From the IMG/VR virus record IMGVR_UViG_3300042350_002797, positions 124,001-188,000 of that record: DNA of 64,000 nucleotides, one strand, 5' to 3'. The notes beneath the pieces were generated by a model. It worked only from the letters and a program-made list of their open reading frames with translations. It did no database searches and was not told where the DNA came from. The number at the start of each line of letters is the position of its first letter. Position 1 is the first letter of the stretch. The translations under genes and the position numbers were made by a program. Below, piece by piece: positions 1 to 9,355 of this stretch. Source of the DNA: a virus.

Positions 1-1475
1 GATTTGTTGGATCTGCTACTAATAGTGAAAAATTAGGCGGCATTGATGCAAGTAATTTTGTTAGAAACGATATTAATAGTACTACGAACGGTAGTTTTAG
101 CATTAGAAATAATGCTGGATTAATTTTAGGTTCAGATTTATCTGTAAGTCTGTCAAATACTTCAACCGGCGCCACTGTTTTATACAATAAAACTGAGGGA
201 TCCAGCATCTTTATAAGAACTAATCAAGATGGTGCAGCTCAAGATGTTATCACAGTTAGCGGAACTAATGTAGGTATTAATAAAACAAATCCAGTGTATG
301 AATTAGATATCAATGGCACATTACGTACTAGTGATAATCTGTTTGTTAATGGTACAAATAATGCAGTAGATTTAAATACTGGATCAATCAGAACTGCTGG
401 CGGATTAAGCGTACAAAAAAGTATTCATGTTGGTCAAGGAATTAAAGTTACTGGTAATATTGTTAGCAATAATATTATTCCAGAAACAACTGCTGTATAT
501 GATTTAGGCACAGAAGATACTACTTTTAGAAATATATATGCAACAAAAGTTGTTTCATCTAACTTTGAAGGTTCTTTTTCAGGACAATTAATCGGTTCAG
601 TAACAGGTAGTGCCAGTCGATTAGCAAGCGCCACTAATTTTAGACTAGTAGGTGAAGTAACTAGTAATACTGTAAGTTTTAATGGATTACAACCTAGTGG
701 ATTAGCAGAATTTACAGCCACAGTTAGTGCAGATTTTATTGGAAATAAAACACTTGTAAGTTCAGTCAATGACGATGATTTATTATTAATACAACGACCA
801 GCAACAGGTTTACAAAAAGTAACTACTGCGGCATTCTTTTCAAGAGCAGGCGTATTACCAATTGGATCGTTAATGCCGTTTGCTGGTACAGTTGCTCCGA
901 ATGGATTCGTATTGTGTGACGGAAGCGAATACTTAATCAGTGAATATACAGAGTTATGGCAAATTATTGGATATACTTATAAACCACTAGGAGCATTACA
1001 AGGATTGAATACATTCGCTGTGCCTGATTTAAGGGGAAGATTTCCTTTAGGTTTAGATAATATGTTTAGTAATGTTAAAGTTCCTAAGAATGATGGGTCA
1101 GGAGATCTAATTTATACAATTGGAACAAGTGCATCGAGAGTTAATGCTTCTGCTGCAAATAACATAGGTTCAGGAAGCGGAACTCAAGATACTCAGTTGC
1201 AAATTAGTCAGTTACCAGAACATACACACGATATGAGGGGACTAACATCTACAGGAGAAAAAGGCCAGCAGTACTATGCAATTAGAAATAGCTCTGATCC
1301 TGCAGGAGATGTTAATACTGTAAGCCATACTACAAAAGGTCCGTCGCTGCCAAATGAAGGGCAATTTTTGCCTAACAGCGGTGGTGTCAATAACGCACTT
1401 TTAGGTGAAGCAGTTTCATTAATGAATCCTTATATAAGTTTAAATTATATAATCTATACCGGAAAGTTTATCTAA
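1..1475 (+). CDS. Tail fibre protein with phage collar domain (5' truncated by window)
   Basis: The reading frame is open from base 3 of the window, so the true start lies upstream; an in-frame GTG at 294 is unlikely to be the start. The N-terminal part is beta-rich, low-complexity fibre sequence with an EKLGG motif also found in the fibre at 3369-4859. The C-terminal half carries a phage tail collar domain: IGSLMPFAGTVAPNGFVLCDG followed by a WQIIGYTY segment and VPDLRGRFPLG. In T4-like phages such domains sit at the tips of short or long tail fibres and take part in adsorption. The next fibre gene starts 10 nt downstream, which suggests cotranscription. Family call is firm; which fibre it is cannot be told. 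Confidence 0.85.
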   Translation, partial: FVGSATNSEKLGGIDASNFVRNDINSTTNGSFSIRNNAGLILGSDLSVSLSNTSTGATVLYNKTEGSSIFIRTNQDGAAQDVITVSGTNVGINKTNPVYELDINGTLRTSDNLFVNGTNNAVDLNTGSIRTAGGLSVQKSIHVGQGIKVTGNIVSNNIIPETTAVYDLGTEDTTFRNIYATKVVSSNFEGSFSGQLIGSVTGSASRLASATNFRLVGEVTSNTVSFNGLQPSGLAEFTATVSADFIGNKTLVSSVNDDDLLLIQRPATGLQKVTTAAFFSRAGVLPIGSLMPFAGTVAPNGFVLCDGSEYLISEYTELWQIIGYTYKPLGALQGLNTFAVPDLRGRFPLGLDNMFSNVKVPKNDGSGDLIYTIGTSASRVNASAANNIGSGSGTQDTQLQISQLPEHTHDMRGLTSTGEKGQQYYAIRNSSDPAGDVNTVSHTTKGPSLPNEGQFLPNSGGVNNALLGEAVSLMNPYISLNYIIYTGKFI

Positions 1476-1485
1476 GGAAATATGA

Positions 1486-3342
1486 ATGACTTATCAGATT
1501 AATTTAACTAACGGATCTTTATTAACAGAAATTGTTGATAGTTCTATTGACCAGCAAGCCACAGATTTAACCTTAATAGGTAAGAACGTTTCTGGGTATG
1601 GCGAATATATTAATGAAAATTTTATAAAAATATTAGAAAATTTTGCGGCAGAAACTGAACCAAACAATCCATTAATTGGACAAATATGGTTTGATACTGC
1701 TGAAAATCGATTAAAAGTATACGACGGTAACGGATTTAAAATAGGATCAGGGCCAATAGTAAGTGGAACTCGACCTCTTAGTTTCAGTCAAGGGGATTTG
1801 TGGATCGACAGTACTCAAAATCAACTGTATTTTTATGACGGAATAGATCTTCAATTAGCAGGTCCTATTTACAAAGAGTCTCAAGGACGTTGTGGGTTTG
1901 TTGTAGAGGATATTGTTGATACAAACGGCTCAGCAAAAACTATTGTTAAACTTTTAGTTAATGATGTTTTATTAGGAATTTTTAGTACTTCGTCCTTATC
2001 TTATACACCATCGGCACCTATATCAGGATATACTGGTGATATATACCCAGGGTTTAACGAAGGAACATTACCAGGATCTAAATGGAGATTAACTGCAACT
2101 AAAGCAGATGCATTATTAGACGTTACAGGACAACTAAAAACTCCGTCTAACTTTATGAAAACGGATGAAAACACTGCTACAACAGGCACTTTAAGTGTTG
2201 TTAATCCAACTCCGTTAATCTTAGGAACAGACAGTAATATAGAAGTAACCACAGATCCATTTTTAACTCTTTATCAGCATAACGCATTAAATGCAAACGT
2301 TAGATTTAAAATACGAAACAATGCTGGTTATCAAGAACCGTTAACATTTATTGCTTCAACTAAAAAAGTTGGAATATTTACACCTAATCCGGCCTATACA
2401 TTAGATGTCACAGGCGATGCTAGAATTACCGGAAGTCTTATTGTAAACGGCAGTACTACTTCTATTAGCACATCAAATTTATCAATTCAAGATCATCAAA
2501 TAGAATTAGCAGTCAACGATGATAGTAGCGTTAGTGATACGTATGCTGATCAAGGTGGACTAGTACTTAGAGGCACGACAAATCATACTATTATTTGGGA
2601 TCAAGGATCTACTTCTTGGAGAATGAGTGAAAATCTTGATATAAGAGAAGCTAGTTCAGGTGCTAGGGCATATAAAATTAATGGTGTAAACGTATTAGAA
2701 TATACAGGTTCAATATTTCAATTATCTGCTTCGGTTACTTCTGCACCTGGGATCACTAGTTTTGGACCTCAAACTAGTCTAACAGTTGATAACATTTTTA
2801 TAGATAATAATCGCATTTCTAGCACAAATGCAAACGGCGATGTGGAAATTGAACCTAACGGATCAGGAAATGTAGTACTGATAGGAAGTCCAAAAATAAC
2901 AGGATTATCAGATCCTATCGCAGCCACAGATGCAGTTACAAAACAATATGTTGATAACAGTATTTCCAGTAGAAATATTTGTTTTAGTATGGATATTACT
3001 GGTTTAAATGATACTCAAATTGCAGATCAGTTAGAACAAATAGCGCCTTCGAATTACTACGAGATCGGCACAGAAGCTAGAATTCACTGCACTATACAGA
3101 ATGTATCTTACACAAATATTCAATTTACTGCATCGCCTACAGGAGATTTTGTTAAGAGTTATGTAAGTGTTGATAAATCAGATAATGTAGGCACCCAACC
3201 AAGCGAGCCAGTGCTACAAGATTTTAGCATAAACCCCATTAATTTAGGTCCTGCGACTATTACAGTAACAAGAGTAAACAAATTATTTGAATTAGTATCC
3301 GATAGTACCACTTCGGTATGGCAATGGCAAATGAATTTTTAA
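1486..3342 (+). CDS. Tail fibre / virion structural protein, 618 aa
   Basis: The N-terminus (about residues 1-125) has the GYGEYINENFIKILENFA segment followed by two copies of a WFDT/WIDS...YDG unit (GQIWFDTAENRLKVYDG and GDLWIDSTQNQLYFYDG). The same module opens the next gene, so the two are paralogous over this part. The rest is serine-, threonine- and asparagine-rich beta-type sequence with a KIRNNAG...LDVTGDARITG stretch typical of phage fibres. No enzymatic domain is visible. It is probably part of the adsorption apparatus, expressed with its neighbours. The family resemblance to marine T4-like fibre proteins is recognised; the exact position in the virion is inference. Confidence 0.75.
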   Translation: MTYQINLTNGSLLTEIVDSSIDQQATDLTLIGKNVSGYGEYINENFIKILENFAAETEPNNPLIGQIWFDTAENRLKVYDGNGFKIGSGPIVSGTRPLSFSQGDLWIDSTQNQLYFYDGIDLQLAGPIYKESQGRCGFVVEDIVDTNGSAKTIVKLLVNDVLLGIFSTSSLSYTPSAPISGYTGDIYPGFNEGTLPGSKWRLTATKADALLDVTGQLKTPSNFMKTDENTATTGTLSVVNPTPLILGTDSNIEVTTDPFLTLYQHNALNANVRFKIRNNAGYQEPLTFIASTKKVGIFTPNPAYTLDVTGDARITGSLIVNGSTTSISTSNLSIQDHQIELAVNDDSSVSDTYADQGGLVLRGTTNHTIIWDQGSTSWRMSENLDIREASSGARAYKINGVNVLEYTGSIFQLSASVTSAPGITSFGPQTSLTVDNIFIDNNRISSTNANGDVEIEPNGSGNVVLIGSPKITGLSDPIAATDAVTKQYVDNSISSRNICFSMDITGLNDTQIADQLEQIAPSNYYEIGTEARIHCTIQNVSYTNIQFTASPTGDFVKSYVSVDKSDNVGTQPSEPVLQDFSINPINLGPATITVTRVNKLFELVSDSTTSVWQWQMNF

Positions 3343-3349
3343 TAAATAT
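3342..3349 (+). promoter_or_regulatory. Late-promoter-like ATAAATAT element
   Basis: The octamer ATAAATAT lies directly behind the stop codon of the upstream fibre gene and 19 nt before the next start, with a good Shine-Dalgarno (AAGGAG, 3355-3360) between. It resembles the T4 late promoter TATAAATA and the NATAAATA form described for marine T4-like phages. The same octamer occurs in several other gene-boundary positions here. Function is inferred from motif and position only. Confidence 0.5.
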
Positions 3350-3368
3350 AAAGTAAGGAGTATAGTAA

Positions 3369-4859
3369 ATGGCATATGTAATAGATAGATATAATGGTAC
3401 AACTTTAGCTACAGTGGAAGATGGCACCATTGATGCTACTCTTGATATAAAACTTATTGGGAAAAATTACGCTGGCTATGGCGAAATACAAAATGAAAAT
3501 GCATTACATATGTTGGAAAATTTTTCCGGAGAAACAGCACCTCCTCGTCCAATAAGTGGGCAATTATGGTATGATAGTCTTGCAAAAAAAGTCAAATTTT
3601 ACAATAATTCAGCTTGGAAAACTATTGGAGCAGAACCTGCAGGTACAAAACCTGCCGGTGGTACCGTAGGAGACCTTTGGTGGGACAGTGCTAATAAGCA
3701 ATTATACACCCATGACGGAACAGATTTTTATTTAGTAGGCCCGCAGGCCGCTGAAGGTCTAGGCACAACACAAATGAGGTCTCGATCAGTACTTGATGAC
3801 ACAGATGTTGCCCATGCTATTATTGAAGCTATTGTAGATGAAGAAGTAGTTTATATAATTGCCACAGAAGAATTTACGTTAAATGGAGCAGTGAATCCAA
3901 TTCTAGGATTTACAGTTATTAAAGCTGGTTTAACTTTAATTAACACAGGTGCTACTGGCATAACTAGTAGCACTCATAGATATTGGGGCACAGCCGCTAA
4001 TGCAGAAAAATTAGGCGGGCAAACTTCTGCTAATTATGTAACAAAAACCAGCGCAAGTTTCTTAGATGCTGCAACATTTGTTGATGCAGGATTTACGGTA
4101 GGCGACAGTAACGATTTAGCTGTATATATTACTGGTAGCGATGCATATGTAAGAAATCAAATTGGTGATAGGATTGTTTTTCAAACAACGTCTGCAGGAA
4201 CACAAACGCCTTTAATACTTTTAGGCAGTTCTATTTTACCAGGAACTACACTTTATTCAAATATTGGCAGTAGCTCTTTTCAGTACAACAACATTTATGC
4301 CAGTTATTTGTATGGAACTTCTCAGCAATCAGATGCATTATCAGTAAGTGGTGTGTATAGAATTGCAGCAGTTAGTCAACCAGATATTGGAGATCCTGAC
4401 ACTATTGCATGTAGAGACGGCAGCGGAAATCTAAGAGCAACAGAATTTCAAGGAACAGCAACAGCAGCATACTTTGCTGACTTAGCAGAAAAATATCTAG
4501 CCGATCAAGAATATGAAGTAGGCACCGTAGTTGCAGTAGGAGGCTCAGCAGAAGTCAGAGCTTGTCAAATTGGTGACAGAGCATTTGGAGCAGTAAGTGC
4601 AAATCCAGCATTTAAGATGAATGACGGATTATTGGGCGGTACATATATTGCATTAAAAGGCAGAGTTCCTGTAAAAGTTTCTGGACCTGTTGAAAAAGGT
4701 GATAAGTTAATGGCAGCAAGTAACGGAACGGCTGCACCAGCACATTTAATTTTGAGAGGCCAGCAAGTAACTTCAAGAAGTTTCCCTGATACATTCGCTA
4801 TCGCATTAGAAACTAATCTTGACGAAGGTGTAAAGTTAGTTGAGTGCGTCGTATTGTAA
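3369..4859 (+). CDS. Tail fibre protein with C-terminal LAEKY domain, 496 aa
   Basis: Residues 1-125 repeat the GYG..NEN...LENF and GQLWYDS / GDLWWDS...HDG module of the gene before it. The middle is fibre-like and contains EKLGGQTSANYV, matching the EKLGG element in the first fibre of the window. The last 130 residues start with YFADLAEKYLADQEYEVGTV, a C-terminal beta domain common to marine phage fibres and possibly related to autoproteolytic fibre chaperone domains. The start is supported by AAGGAG at 3355. Role in host recognition is inferred from the family. Confidence 0.75.
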   Translation: MAYVIDRYNGTTLATVEDGTIDATLDIKLIGKNYAGYGEIQNENALHMLENFSGETAPPRPISGQLWYDSLAKKVKFYNNSAWKTIGAEPAGTKPAGGTVGDLWWDSANKQLYTHDGTDFYLVGPQAAEGLGTTQMRSRSVLDDTDVAHAIIEAIVDEEVVYIIATEEFTLNGAVNPILGFTVIKAGLTLINTGATGITSSTHRYWGTAANAEKLGGQTSANYVTKTSASFLDAATFVDAGFTVGDSNDLAVYITGSDAYVRNQIGDRIVFQTTSAGTQTPLILLGSSILPGTTLYSNIGSSSFQYNNIYASYLYGTSQQSDALSVSGVYRIAAVSQPDIGDPDTIACRDGSGNLRATEFQGTATAAYFADLAEKYLADQEYEVGTVVAVGGSAEVRACQIGDRAFGAVSANPAFKMNDGLLGGTYIALKGRVPVKVSGPVEKGDKLMAASNGTAAPAHLILRGQQVTSRSFPDTFAIALETNLDEGVKLVECVVL

Positions 4860-4871
4860 GGATAAAATATT

Positions 4872-5855
4872 ATGGCAATTACAGCAGCAGATTATAATAA
4901 CATAAGAAATAAAGTAATTACAGTGTTAGGCACTGGATCAACTGGTTACGGTCAAACTCCAGTTAGTTCGTCCGCTACCCAATCAACAGCAATTAGTGCT
5001 ACACTGTGGAATAACTTAAGAACAGATATGCTTAAAGCAAGACAGCATCAAACTGGGAGAGATGAAACACCTTTCGCTCCTGCTGTTCTAAATCGAACTA
5101 CTACAATTACTGAAGCTATTCGAGTAGCATTTGATAATTATGCGAATCAAATTGTAACCGATCAGAGATTGCTAGGATTGGATCCTATTTCTCAAGCACA
5201 GTCCGAATTGTTTTTTACTAGTACGCAATACGTAGCTAATTGGAACCAAACTTTATATTATCGTGCAAGAGTAAAGTTTGCTGATAATTTACAAGCAAGA
5301 TATTTTTTCAATGCTGGCGGTCAAATTAGATTTTATGCTGCAAAAATAGATAGAACTTCTAGTCTAACAAAAGATATAGAATGGGATAACATACTTGGAA
5401 CCTCTACTACTAAAAATGGTACTAGCCCAGGTTCAGGTTTTGGAAAGGTAGTTTATAAGTATAATTCTGTAGAACAATTGGCTGGATCATTTGCTACAGC
5501 AGGCACTTTAACTCCGCAGTATAGTTTTTATACAGCAGCATCTAGCTATGTGACTAGTAACTTACCTACAACCGCTACTACAATTTTTACTAAATCTGCC
5601 AGTGCATACAGTTCTAATATCTATGATATTAGAATGTATTCGGACAGTGCTGCTAGTCCAACACAATTAACATTTTTAATTAGATTTCAGGATCTAGCAG
5701 GTGGTAATGTAGATGAACAAAATACTGGAAAATTAACACAATATGTTGAAATTTTAAGACCAGTAGTAGCTGGAGGCGTCACAGTTAGCGGACCAAGCCT
5801 AGCACTATCTGCACAAGCTGGCATTACTAACGATATTTCTGTAGCTGGATCGTAA
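4872..5855 (+). CDS. Predicted virion structural protein, 327 aa
   Basis: The protein starts MAITAADYNNIRNKVITVLG and contains a conserved-looking LWNNLRTDMLKARQHQTG segment near residue 55. The remainder is threonine- and serine-rich beta-type sequence without a recognised enzyme motif. It follows the fibre genes by 12 nt and is the last gene before a terminator, so it closes the structural transcription unit. Similar proteins occur beside fibres in marine T4-like phages. A structural role is inferred; the precise function is unknown. Confidence 0.65.
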   Translation: MAITAADYNNIRNKVITVLGTGSTGYGQTPVSSSATQSTAISATLWNNLRTDMLKARQHQTGRDETPFAPAVLNRTTTITEAIRVAFDNYANQIVTDQRLLGLDPISQAQSELFFTSTQYVANWNQTLYYRARVKFADNLQARYFFNAGGQIRFYAAKIDRTSSLTKDIEWDNILGTSTTKNGTSPGSGFGKVVYKYNSVEQLAGSFATAGTLTPQYSFYTAASSYVTSNLPTTATTIFTKSASAYSSNIYDIRMYSDSAASPTQLTFLIRFQDLAGGNVDEQNTGKLTQYVEILRPVVAGGVTVSGPSLALSAQAGITNDISVAGS

Positions 5856-5879
5856 TCAGAAATATCTTTAAAAAACTAA

Positions 5880-5912
5880 CCTCTGCATAATTAATAAGTG
5901 CGGAGGTTTTTT
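5880..5912 (+). terminator. Rho-independent terminator whose 3' arm doubles as a Shine-Dalgarno
   Basis: CCTCTGCA (5880-5887) pairs with TGCGGAGG (5899-5906), giving 8 bp with one G-U, across an 11-nt AT loop, followed by six T. The GGAGG of the 3' arm lies 7 nt before the ATG at 5914. The same sequence therefore ends the fibre operon and serves as ribosome binding site for the next gene. Confidence 0.8.
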
Positions 5913-5913
5913 A

Positions 5914-6261
5914 ATGACTAATAATTTTGAAGCTGCATTTGATTTGGCTAATCTTATGTCAGCAATATCGACTCAAAAAAAAATACTAAAAGAAGAATTT
6001 GAATTATCTACATTATATTTTTGTAATGGTGGAACTTTTAAAATTGATCAACAGCTAATCTCTTTTGTTACATCGTTAAAAATATTGCATCAAACAACCG
6101 CAGTAATTATTGATCAAAATAATTTACCAATTTTTATTGATAACGTTTCTATATTTTTAGAAAATATTTTACATCAATATACATTTGCTTCTAATAAATT
6201 TTTAACAGATTATAAACTGCTTCAAAATACTAGAAAAACAGAAAGTATTTTAGATTTATGA
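5914..6261 (+). CDS. Unknown protein, 115 aa
   Basis: No family was recognised. The protein is leucine/isoleucine- and asparagine-rich and looks mostly helical, without signal peptide, membrane segment or Cys clusters. It is the first gene after the terminator at 5880-5912, with a strong Shine-Dalgarno supplied by that hairpin. It overlaps the downstream glycosyltransferase-like gene by 4 nt (ATGA), so it is translated as part of the accessory block. The AT content is visibly higher than in the fibre genes. Confidence 0.6.
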   Translation: MTNNFEAAFDLANLMSAISTQKKILKEEFELSTLYFCNGGTFKIDQQLISFVTSLKILHQTTAVIIDQNNLPIFIDNVSIFLENILHQYTFASNKFLTDYKLLQNTRKTESILDL

Positions 6262-7085
6262 ACAGAGGGGTAATTCTATTTGCTTTTCAGTCAACAGTTG
6301 ATTATGTCTCGTTGGCAATTTTTTCTGCTGAACGTATAAAAAAACATTTAAAATTACCTGTTTCTTTAGTAACAGATTCTAAAAGTTATTTAGAAAATTT
6401 AGATAAAACTGAAATATTCGATGAAATTATAGAGATAGAAGATTCCACAATTCAAAAGAAAGTATTTAATAACGGCACTGCTGAATTTCAGAATATCATT
6501 TGGAAAAATTCCAATAGATCATTAGCGTATGATTTAACACCATATGAACATACTATTGTATTAGATGTAGATTACATAATTAATTCAGATTTTTTATTAA
6601 AATGCCTAGATATAAACAAAGATTTTCTAATTTTTAAAGATTCATGCGATTTATCATTTTGGAGAAATTCAAAAGAATTTACTTATGTATCAGAGTTTTC
6701 TATTCCTTTTTATTGGGCTACTGTTTTAATTTTTAAGAAATCTGAAAAAAATAAAACTTTTTTTCAACTAGTTAAAGAAATTAAAAATAATTGGAATTAT
6801 TATAGATCTTTATATCAAATTCCAGATTCAAAATTTAGAAATGACTTTGCATTTAGTATAGCTATACATATTACTTCTGGATTTGTTTCTAATAATTTTA
6901 ATAATATAATTCCTTCAAAAATTTATTATACTCTTGATAAAGATTATTTGTATAATATAACAGATAATTCTTGTTCGTTTTTAATTGAAAAACAAAATTC
7001 AGGAGGTCAGTATATACCTACTAAGGTCAATAATGTTGATGTTCATGTAATGAATAAATTCAGTCTTATTGAAAGTATTATATGA
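6258..7085 (+). CDS. Glycosyltransferase-like protein (GT-A type), 275 aa
   Basis: The N-terminus reads GVILFAFQSTVDYVSLAIFS and is followed by an alternating alpha/beta region ending in IVLDVDYIINSDFLLKC. The DVD placed after a hydrophobic strand (about residues 99-101) is the position of the metal- and sugar-nucleotide-binding DxD motif in GT-A enzymes. The next gene has the same architecture, so the two are paralogues. Overlaps of 4 nt on both sides indicate tight coupling. Acceptor and donor are unknown; transfer to a fibre protein or to host surface glycan are both possible. Confidence 0.6.
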   Translation: MNRGVILFAFQSTVDYVSLAIFSAERIKKHLKLPVSLVTDSKSYLENLDKTEIFDEIIEIEDSTIQKKVFNNGTAEFQNIIWKNSNRSLAYDLTPYEHTIVLDVDYIINSDFLLKCLDINKDFLIFKDSCDLSFWRNSKEFTYVSEFSIPFYWATVLIFKKSEKNKTFFQLVKEIKNNWNYYRSLYQIPDSKFRNDFAFSIAIHITSGFVSNNFNNIIPSKIYYTLDKDYLYNITDNSCSFLIEKQNSGGQYIPTKVNNVDVHVMNKFSLIESII

Positions 7086-7903
7086 AAGGTCATTTAATTT
7101 TTGCACAAAATTCAGATGTTGATTATGTTAAACAAGCATATGCTCTTGCTTTGACTATTAAAAAAAATAATTCTATTAATAATGTAGCCATAGTAACAAA
7201 TAATTTGATACCAAAAAAATATAAACATGTATTTGATTACATTATAGAAATACCATGGGACGATGATGCTAAAGATTCTCATTGGAAAATTGAAAATCGT
7301 TGGAAACTAATACATACTTCTCCTTTTGATGAAACAATGGTTTATGATTCAGATATGTTGTTATTAACTTCTAATGATGACTGGTGGGATATTTTAGAAA
7401 AACACGATGTATTTTTAACTTCAGAAGTTTTAGATTATCGTAATAATATAATCAAAGATACTAAACTTCGAAAGGTGTTTACAGAAAATAGTTTACCAAA
7501 TGTTTATTTTGGATTTCATTATTTTAAAAAAACTAAGAGAGCATATGAATTTTACAAATGGTTAGAAGTAATTGTAAAAAATTATAAAGTTTTTTATAAA
7601 AAATTTACACCAATTTCTAATCAAAATTTTTGTAGCATGGATGTTAATGTTGCAATAGCTACTAAAATATTAGATGCAGTCGAAGAATTTACCTTGCCAA
7701 ATAGTCCTATAAAATTTGTACATATGAAAAAAGAACTACAAAACTGGCAAGAAATACCTGCTTCATGGTCTTCGTGTCTATTGATAAATTTTACTAAAAA
7801 TTTTAAATTTTATCTATCTAATAATTTACAAAATGGATTGTTTCATTACACAGAAGATGAATTTTTAACAGAAGAAATAATAGGAATAATTGAGAATGAA
7901 TAA
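7082..7903 (+). CDS. Glycosyltransferase-like protein (GT-A type), 273 aa
   Basis: It is a paralogue of the preceding gene. It opens with GHLIFAQNSDVDYVKQAYAL and carries a DSDM motif at about residues 92-95, after the strand ETMVYDSD, in the DxD position of GT8-like glycosyltransferases. A conserved-looking VHMKKELQNWQEIPASW segment near residue 225 could line the active site. Very AT-rich coding sequence; no membrane segment. It overlaps the upstream gene by 4 nt and the downstream gene by 8 nt. Substrate unknown. Confidence 0.6.
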   Translation: MKGHLIFAQNSDVDYVKQAYALALTIKKNNSINNVAIVTNNLIPKKYKHVFDYIIEIPWDDDAKDSHWKIENRWKLIHTSPFDETMVYDSDMLLLTSNDDWWDILEKHDVFLTSEVLDYRNNIIKDTKLRKVFTENSLPNVYFGFHYFKKTKRAYEFYKWLEVIVKNYKVFYKKFTPISNQNFCSMDVNVAIATKILDAVEEFTLPNSPIKFVHMKKELQNWQEIPASWSSCLLINFTKNFKFYLSNNLQNGLFHYTEDEFLTEEIIGIIENE

Positions 7904-8435
7904 TCTAGTTTATGTAATATACGATGATGAAATGAATCTTTTACAAATTACTTCTATATTACCAGAAACAAACAATTATTTTCAAATTGAACAATCGAAA
8001 GTAAAAGATTTTTATCTTGGATTTAAAAGTTATCCAGGGCATTATGTAAAAAATCATGGATTTAATAAATTTACAATAGAAGAAAAAGTTAACACCGCTG
8101 GCATATATAGATATAATGATTTAATTGATCTAACTGTACAAAAAGATAGTGCAGATTTAATGATAAAATACAATATTGAAACGTTTACTTGGAAGTTTAT
8201 GTTAGATACAGATGTGGCAAATTTAATAGAAACGAATCATTATGATAAGCTATTAGAATTTTATTTGGTAAAACGTGATCAACATAATTTTCTAGTTAGA
8301 ACTTTTGTAATTAAACTTGCAGATTTGATAAATGACACACTTGAATTCCGGTTCGAAACTGAATATGAACACTTTTTTGAAAATTTATTAATAAAAAGCA
8401 AACAACATTTTGATAAAATTGGAATATATGTATGA
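7896..8435 (+). CDS. Unknown protein, 179 aa
   Basis: No family was recognised. The chosen ATG at 7896 overlaps the upstream stop by 8 nt and has AGGA at 7882-7885; an in-frame TTG at 7890 is a weaker alternative. The sequence is a mixed alpha/beta protein rich in aromatic residues (GFKSYPGHYVKNHGFNKF) and has no signal peptide or membrane segment. It lies between two pairs of glycosyltransferase-like genes and overlaps the next start by 4 nt, so it probably works in the same pathway. Confidence 0.55.
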   Translation: MNNLVYVIYDDEMNLLQITSILPETNNYFQIEQSKVKDFYLGFKSYPGHYVKNHGFNKFTIEEKVNTAGIYRYNDLIDLTVQKDSADLMIKYNIETFTWKFMLDTDVANLIETNHYDKLLEFYLVKRDQHNFLVRTFVIKLADLINDTLEFRFETEYEHFFENLLIKSKQHFDKIGIYV

Positions 8436-9355
8436 CTAAACAATTTAAAATATTAGAGCACGACGTTGTTTTTTTAAGTTATGATGAACCTAATGCTGAA
8501 AAAAATTATGCGGATTTGTTAACTAAGTGTCCTTGGGCAAAAAGAGTTCATGGTGTCGAAGGGTCTGATTCTGCTCATAAAGCTTGTGCAGAATTAGCTC
8601 AAACAGAAAGAGTAATAATTATTGATGCTGATAATATTGTAGACTTAAAGTTTTTTGAACAAATAATAGAAGTCGAATCAGAAGAATTATACAACAAAAG
8701 TGTAATTTCTTGGTGTGGGTTAAATGTTATTAATGGTTTAAAATATGGTAACGGAGGTATTAAATGTTGGCCCAGAGAGTTCATATTGAATATGAAAACT
8801 CATGAAAATGCAGATAGTCCTCAAAGCCAAGTTGATTTTTGTTGGGATATAAATTACATAACATTAGACGAATGTATGAGTTTAGTATATAACAATGCTA
8901 CTCCGTGGCAAGCTTGGCGAGCAGGATTTCGAGAAGGTGTTAAAATGAGTTTATATGATGGTATAAAGCCTTCTTTTGATAAATTGTTTTCTAAGAGAAT
9001 ACATAAAAAGAATTATCATAGATTGTTAACATGGTTAAATGTAGGAGCAGATGTAGATAACGGTCGTTGGGCGATTCTAGGAGCGAGACAAGGTTGCTAC
9101 ATGACTAATTGTACAGATTGGGATTATGTCAATGTGAGAGATTTTAGCTGGTTAAATGAATTTTGGAGAACAGATGTAAGTTTAATTAATGAAACTATAC
9201 TCGATGAAGAGATAAGTAAATTTGGTGAAAAGTTGGCTCAAGATTTACATATACCTATTGATGAGCCATTAACTGCTATGCAATCTAAATTTTTTAAAGA
9301 AGTATTTACTAACCCTTCTAGGGTTCCTAACGGTGCAAGGATTATTAAAAAGTAA
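8432..9355 (+). CDS. Glycosyltransferase family 2-like protein, 307 aa
   Basis: The N-terminus DVVFLSYDEPNAEKNYADLL leads to KRVHGVEGSDSAHKACAE and then VIIIDADNIVDLKFF; the DAD (about residues 67-69) sits where GT-A enzymes have DxD. A second conserved block is SWCGLNVINGLKYGNGGIK. The gene that follows is a shorter paralogue with the same block order. Such proteins occur in marine T4-like phages, often next to fibre genes. Donor and acceptor are unknown. It ends in a TAATG junction with the next gene. Confidence 0.65.
   Translation: MTKQFKILEHDVVFLSYDEPNAEKNYADLLTKCPWAKRVHGVEGSDSAHKACAELAQTERVIIIDADNIVDLKFFEQIIEVESEELYNKSVISWCGLNVINGLKYGNGGIKCWPREFILNMKTHENADSPQSQVDFCWDINYITLDECMSLVYNNATPWQAWRAGFREGVKMSLYDGIKPSFDKLFSKRIHKKNYHRLLTWLNVGADVDNGRWAILGARQGCYMTNCTDWDYVNVRDFSWLNEFWRTDVSLINETILDEEISKFGEKLAQDLHIPIDEPLTAMQSKFFKEVFTNPSRVPNGARIIKK

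Noticed and set aside
434-769. Open frame on the minus strand inside the first fibre gene
   Set aside because: It is an antisense shadow of a low-complexity fibre gene, has no ribosome binding site and no family resemblance.
8599-8784. Minus-strand frame inside the glycosyltransferase-like gene
   Set aside because: Antisense shadow with no start signal; the plus-strand gene has clear family motifs.
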